Assembly: GCA_030040815.1 (NCBI GenBank)
Contig: JASHSZ010000684.1
Location: forward strand, 1 to 10,221
Direction of reading: 5' to 3'
Origin: Streptosporangiaceae bacterium
GTDB lineage: Bacteria; Actinomycetota; Actinomycetes; Streptosporangiales; Streptosporangiaceae
Length of the DNA stretch: 10,221 nucleotides
How positions within the stretch are numbered: the first letter of the stretch is position 1; every line of letters starts with the position of its first letter. Below are positions 7,351 to 10,221 of the stretch, piece after piece. The notes beneath the pieces were generated by a model. That model ran no database searches, had not been told where the DNA came from, and worked only from the letters and a program-made list of their open reading frames with translations. The translations under genes were made by a program, and so were the position numbers.

Positions 7351-8382
7351 TCAGCGCTTGCGGCGTTGCAGGTGCCAGCGGCGGATCGCCGGCCGGGCCG
7401 GCGTGGGGGGCACGCTTGGAGTTGCAGCTGCCGCCGCGTCCTGGCCCGCGCCATCAAGCCAGGCCAGGATGGCGGTCCCGCAGTCGCCGGGCGCTTCCAG
7501 CTGCGGCACGTGCCCGACGTCCGCCAGCACGACCAGGGACCAGGACGGATGGGCCCGGGCCGCGGCCCTGGCGGCCGAGATAGGCACGAGTCGATCCCGT
7601 TCACCGTGAATGAGCAGCACTGGACACGTGAGCGCGGCAATGCCCGCCCGGTAGCCGTGGCCGCCAAGTCCGGCCGTCGAGATCACGGACCTGGTGGCGA
7701 CCCCCACGTCGTGGCCGGCCTCGGCAAACCCGGCTCGCCGTCGTGCCAGCGCGACGTGCTGAGCGACCACGTTGGCCGGCACGCGTGTCGGGTCGTGGCA
7801 GCACAGGGAGAGCATGCTCGCGACGATCGCCGCGGGCGGCAGCATATGGACGCCGCGAAGCAGCGCCGAACCGAGGCCAGGTACGCCGCCGGCGACGAAC
7901 ACGCTCGCCACGAGCAGATCGGGCCGCGCAGGCACGAACGGCAGAGCCGGATCGATGAGGATCAGTCCGGACACCTTGTCGGCGGCGGTGCCCGCCTCGA
8001 GCAGCGAGATCATGCCGCCCATGGAATTGCCCATGAGGATCACCGGGGTCTCGGCGACCGTCTCGATGAACCGGTCGAGCAGGAGCCTGTTTGCGTGCAC
8101 GTCCGCGCTGCGACGGCCCGACCGGGTGAGGCCGTGGCCCGCCAGATCCAGCGCGAGCACCCCGCATCGGCCGGTCAGCAGCGGCGCGATGGCCGACCAG
8201 TTCACCGCCGAGCCCGCCAGGCCGTGCACGCAGACGATTTGCGGTCCGTGACTAGGGCCGCCGAAGTCGACATAATGCACCGGGCCGTCGATGTCGGCCC
8301 ACAGCGACGCGCCGACTCCACCAAGGTCGTGCTGGGCGGGGCCGTACTCCGACGCTCCGGGGGCGGCGACTGTTCCGCTCAC
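7351..8382 (-). CDS. Alpha/beta hydrolase, possibly a lipase or esterase
   Basis: A 343-residue serine hydrolase. The fold is marked by the oxyanion-region HGLAGSAVNW (53-62), DLAGHGLT (79-86), the nucleophile elbow GNSMGG (118-123, S120), the acid in GERDRLVP (D263) and the catalytic histidine in VGHVPQLE (H291). A cap region lies at about 150-240. The C-terminus after about 310 is Ala/Pro-rich and ends in a basic tail (RRWHLQRRKR), probably disordered. No signal peptide is apparent, so it is likely cytoplasmic. The GTG start overlaps the stop of the acyltransferase gene by 4 nt (GTGA), with GGAG (8387-8390) 4 nt upstream, indicating translational coupling. Context suggests release of acyl chains from a lipid or thioester, but the substrate is not determinable from the sequence. 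Confidence 0.9.
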   Translation of the reverse strand: MSGTVAAPGASEYGPAQHDLGGVGASLWADIDGPVHYVDFGGPSHGPQIVCVHGLAGSAVNWSAIAPLLTGRCGVLALDLAGHGLTRSGRRSADVHANRLLLDRFIETVAETPVILMGNSMGGMISLLEAGTAADKVSGLILIDPALPFVPARPDLLVASVFVAGGVPGLGSALLRGVHMLPPAAIVASMLSLCCHDPTRVPANVVAQHVALARRRAGFAEAGHDVGVATRSVISTAGLGGHGYRAGIAALTCPVLLIHGERDRLVPISAARAAARAHPSWSLVVLADVGHVPQLEAPGDCGTAILAWLDGAGQDAAAAATPSVPPTPARPAIRRWHLQRRKR

Positions 8383-9794
8383 TTAGCTCCGCCACCAGGG
8401 CGGTGCCGGGCGGCGGCATCGGATAGCTCTTGGATGCCGACCTCGATGCCGCGGGCGAGAACTTCGATGTCAGCGGTCGTCGCGTAGTCGCCGGTAATAC
8501 CGAACGTCAGCTGCCCGCAGTAGCTGAAGATCGACACGCCCGTGCGCAGGCTGGTGGCGATCGGAACATAGGGGATGATCTCCACGAGCCGACGGCCGAG
8601 GCCGTAGAGCGGCTGCTGGGGTCCGGGCACGTTGGTCGTCACGGTGACAACCTCCCGCTGCGGGAGCCGGTAGCCGAGCCTCACGACCAGGGACGCCAGC
8701 GGGAACGGCGTGAACCTCCCGAGCGTCATGAGCGCCTCGGCCGCGGATGCCTCTCCCGTCGCCTTCAGGTCCGACATCTCAGTGCGGATGGCAGCAAGTC
8801 GCTCTGCTGGCTCGGCCAGGTGGACCGGAAGGTTGGCCAGCACGACAGAGACCCGGTTGTCGTACATGTTCTCTTCGCCGGGAGCGCGCAACGAGACCGG
8901 GATCAGGGACGGAACCATGTGCGGCGCGGGCTGCTCGCCGCGCGACAGCAACAGCGTCCGGAAGCCGCTGCTGATCGCCGCCAATACAACGTCGTTCACG
9001 GTTCCGCCGAGTTCGAGCCTGATTGCCTTCACGTCGGCGAGCGAAGCCCGAGCCCACGTATACCGGCGCTGGCGGCCAATGGAACCGCTGAGCGATGACT
9101 CGGTGGCGGGCCAGGCAGACGCGGCCAGCCTGGCTACAGCGCGCGCAGTCTGCGACGCCTGACGGACGGTCTCCCTCGGTCGGGTTAGCGCTCCGGCCAG
9201 GGCAAGGACACCCCGCGCAGGCCTTGTCACCAAGTCGGCAGCCGCCGAGGCGACGAGCGCCACCGATGTCGGCTCGGCAGGCGCCGGAGCGGTGTCGGCT
9301 CCCGAAGACGGCAACGGCGCTTCAGGCGAGAGGTCGAAGATCACCCGGTACAAGTCGGTGCCGGAAACGCCGTCGACCATGCAGTGATGGACCTTCGAGA
9401 TCAGCGCCCACCGGCCGTCGGCCAGCCCTTGCACCAGCCAGTACTCCCACAGCGGGAAGTCGCGATCCAGCCGCTGGGCCATAACGCGCGCGATCAGGCT
9501 AGCCAACTGCTCATCACCGCCAGGGGGCGGCAGAGCCGTCTGCCGGACGTGGTACTGGAGGTCGAAATTCGGATCGTCGACCCACACGGGCGGCCCGAGC
9601 CGGAAGGGCACAGTGCGCAGTTTCCGGCGGTATATGGGCACGAGCGGCAGCCGAGCCTTGATGGCCTCGCAGAACTCGGCGTAGCTCGGGGCGGGGCCAT
9701 CGAACACAGCGATCGAGGCGATCGCGAACGATGCGTGCCGATCCTCGTCCTCGGCGTCGACGAACTGAGCATCCATCGGCTTCAGTCGCTCCAT
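8379..9794 (-). CDS. Wax ester synthase / diacylglycerol O-acyltransferase (WS/DGAT)
   Basis: A 471-residue bifunctional acyltransferase that transfers acyl groups from acyl-CoA to diacylglycerol or fatty alcohols, making triacylglycerol or wax ester storage lipid; members associate with the inner face of the membrane. The N-terminal half has PLWEYWL (114-120) and the catalytic HHxxxDG motif as HHCMVDG (136-142, H137 and D141). The C-terminal half has the ND motif (N267-D268, in GGTVNDVVLAAI), NVPGP (388-392) and the family's end block around PIATSLRTGVSIFSYCG (411-427). Length matches Tgs proteins of mycobacteria. ATG 9794 follows a purine run, AAGGGGG (9799-9805), by 4 nt. It is the first gene of a minus-strand set with the hydrolase (4-nt overlap) and acyl-CoA synthetase. 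Preference for DAG or alcohol cannot be determined by reading. Confidence 0.95.
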   Translation of the reverse strand: MERLKPMDAQFVDAEDEDRHASFAIASIAVFDGPAPSYAEFCEAIKARLPLVPIYRRKLRTVPFRLGPPVWVDDPNFDLQYHVRQTALPPPGGDEQLASLIARVMAQRLDRDFPLWEYWLVQGLADGRWALISKVHHCMVDGVSGTDLYRVIFDLSPEAPLPSSGADTAPAPAEPTSVALVASAAADLVTRPARGVLALAGALTRPRETVRQASQTARAVARLAASAWPATESSLSGSIGRQRRYTWARASLADVKAIRLELGGTVNDVVLAAISSGFRTLLLSRGEQPAPHMVPSLIPVSLRAPGEENMYDNRVSVVLANLPVHLAEPAERLAAIRTEMSDLKATGEASAAEALMTLGRFTPFPLASLVVRLGYRLPQREVVTVTTNVPGPQQPLYGLGRRLVEIIPYVPIATSLRTGVSIFSYCGQLTFGITGDYATTADIEVLARGIEVGIQELSDAAARHRPGGGAK

Positions 9795-9858
9795 GACGCC
9801 CCCTTCGCAGTGCGGCGCGCTAGATAGGGCACACCGTAACCGCTCGCAGCTGGGCAGA

Positions 9859-9905
9859 CCGCTGCCATAGGTCCCAACTTAGGGGGCCAGCCGCCATGGC
9901 AGCGG
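9859..9905. promoter_or_regulatory. 10-bp inverted repeat upstream of the acyltransferase operon
   Basis: CCGCTGCCAT (9859-9868) is the exact reverse complement of ATGGCAGCGG (9896-9905), separated by 27 nt that contain further imperfect pairing. It lies 65-111 bp upstream of the acyltransferase ATG, where a promoter, operator or leader structure would be expected. No convincing -35/-10 pair was found between it and the gene. Confidence 0.35.
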
Positions 9906-9933
9906 CCGGGACGAACGGCCCACACCTGGGTAG

Positions 9934-9951
9934 CGCGAGGTGCTCCTCGCG
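9934..9951 (-). terminator. 7-bp GC-rich hairpin, candidate terminator of the vapC transcript
   Basis: CGCGAGG (9934-9940) pairs perfectly with CCTCGCG (9945-9951) across the loop TGCT. It sits about 140 nt beyond the end of the minus-strand vapC-like gene and upstream of the acyltransferase gene, so it may insulate the lipid genes from read-through. No U-tract is present. Apart from the hairpins and a tandem repeat I see no gene in 9795-10091. Confidence 0.4.
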
Positions 9952-10046
9952 TCATCCAAGGTCAAGTAGGGCTGATCCAGGACTAACTGACCAGCCAGGC
10001 TGCACAGGCTCTGTCCGGATGCCAGCCTGGGAGGAGTAAGACGCCG

Positions 10047-10074
10047 GCCGGTCGCAGAGAAGCCGGTCGCAGAG
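10047..10074. repeat. Short tandem repeat (13 bp identical, period 15)
   Basis: GCCGGTCGCAGAG occurs at 10047-10059 and again at 10062-10074, separated by AA. Two copies are too few for a satellite; it may be a slippage duplication or a pair of binding sites just downstream of the vapC-like gene. Confidence 0.7.
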
Positions 10075-10091
10075 CAGATAGTGCCGGTTCG

Positions 10092-10221
10092 TCACTCCAG
10101 CGGCTGAAGCCAGGGGTCGATGGTCTCGATGCGGTGCCTTCGAAGTCGGACACGTTGCGGGTTGCCAGCGTGGCGCCCTGGAGGCGGCAGGCGGCCGCGT
10201 TCAGCGCGTCGATAGTCGGCG
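10092..10221 (-). pseudogene. vapC: VapC-type PIN-domain toxin, 3' end only, apparent frameshift
   Basis: The minus strand entering at the right edge encodes TIDALNAAACRLQGATLATR then NVSDFEGT in one frame (down to 10133), matching the C-terminal half of VapC PIN-domain ribonucleases: the T-x-D-A-L-x-A-A helix, the A-T-L-A-T-R-N strand and the D-F loop with conserved acidic residues. The expected family ending, IETIDPWLQPLE followed by TGA at 10092-10094, follows in another frame. The junction at 10131-10132 holds two bases (GC on the minus strand) where a full glycine codon would join the parts, so one base appears missing. Without repair the first frame runs on into unrelated sequence. It may be a decayed toxin, a variant with a changed tail, or a sequencing error. 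The N-terminal part and any VapB antitoxin lie outside the window. Confidence 0.7.

Noticed and set aside
3068..9794. A previously undescribed multi-gene system
   Set aside because: Every gene in this block belongs to a well-known family with intact motifs. The arrangement is suggestive for lipid metabolism, but no unfamiliar protein or unusual domain fusion supports calling it a new system.
1..10221. CRISPR arrays, insertion sequences, integrases, tRNA or rRNA genes, attachment sites
   Set aside because: I saw no regularly spaced repeats, transposase or integrase motifs, tRNA cloverleaf signatures or rRNA sequence. The only tandem repeat is two copies of 13 bp at 10047-10074.

Overview
The window is GC-rich (about two-thirds G+C by eye) with many GTG starts, short purine-rich ribosome binding sites and hairpins lacking U-tracts. 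The gene set is a wax ester synthase/DGAT, a FadD-type acyl-CoA synthetase, a long-form (ICL2-like) isocitrate lyase, a MocR regulator and chromosomal toxin genes. This points to an actinomycete chromosome. Genus and family cannot be fixed from the sequence alone.

Layout. (1) 1-273: a YoeB-type toxin on + whose antitoxin partner probably ends at the window edge. (2) 274-618: a gap holding several short hairpins and a Cys-containing open frame without a start codon (330-473). (3) 619-2904: a divergent pair, a MocR (GntR/aminotransferase) regulator on - and a TauE/SafE-family membrane permease on +, with inverted repeats between them that look like an operator. The regulator's N-terminus appears to carry a one-base frameshift. 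(4) 2905-3067: a convergent gap with a 14-bp palindrome. (5) 3068-5398: a 776-residue isocitrate lyase on -. (6) 5665-9794: three minus-strand genes in transcription order, wax ester synthase/DGAT, alpha/beta hydrolase (4-nt GTGA overlap) and acyl-CoA synthetase. (7) 9795-10091: a non-coding gap with hairpins and a short tandem repeat. (8) 10092-10221: the 3' end of a VapC-type PIN toxin on -, with an apparent one-base deletion.

How the genes fit together (inference). The acyl-CoA synthetase, hydrolase and acyltransferase could activate, release and esterify fatty acyl groups, making or turning over triacylglycerol or wax ester. The neighbouring isocitrate lyase would let acetyl-CoA from fatty acid oxidation feed the glyoxylate shunt (or propionyl-CoA feed the methylcitrate cycle). 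The minus-strand block 9794-3068 therefore reads as a storage-lipid and fat-carbon island. The MocR/TauE pair is a separate regulator and target unit, probably for export or import of an anion such as a sulfonate or sulfite.

I found no convincing new multi-gene system. The most useful observations are the two apparent single-base frameshifts (mocR 5' end, vapC 3' end), the operator-like repeats between mocR and the permease, and the duplicated N-terminus of the isocitrate lyase.
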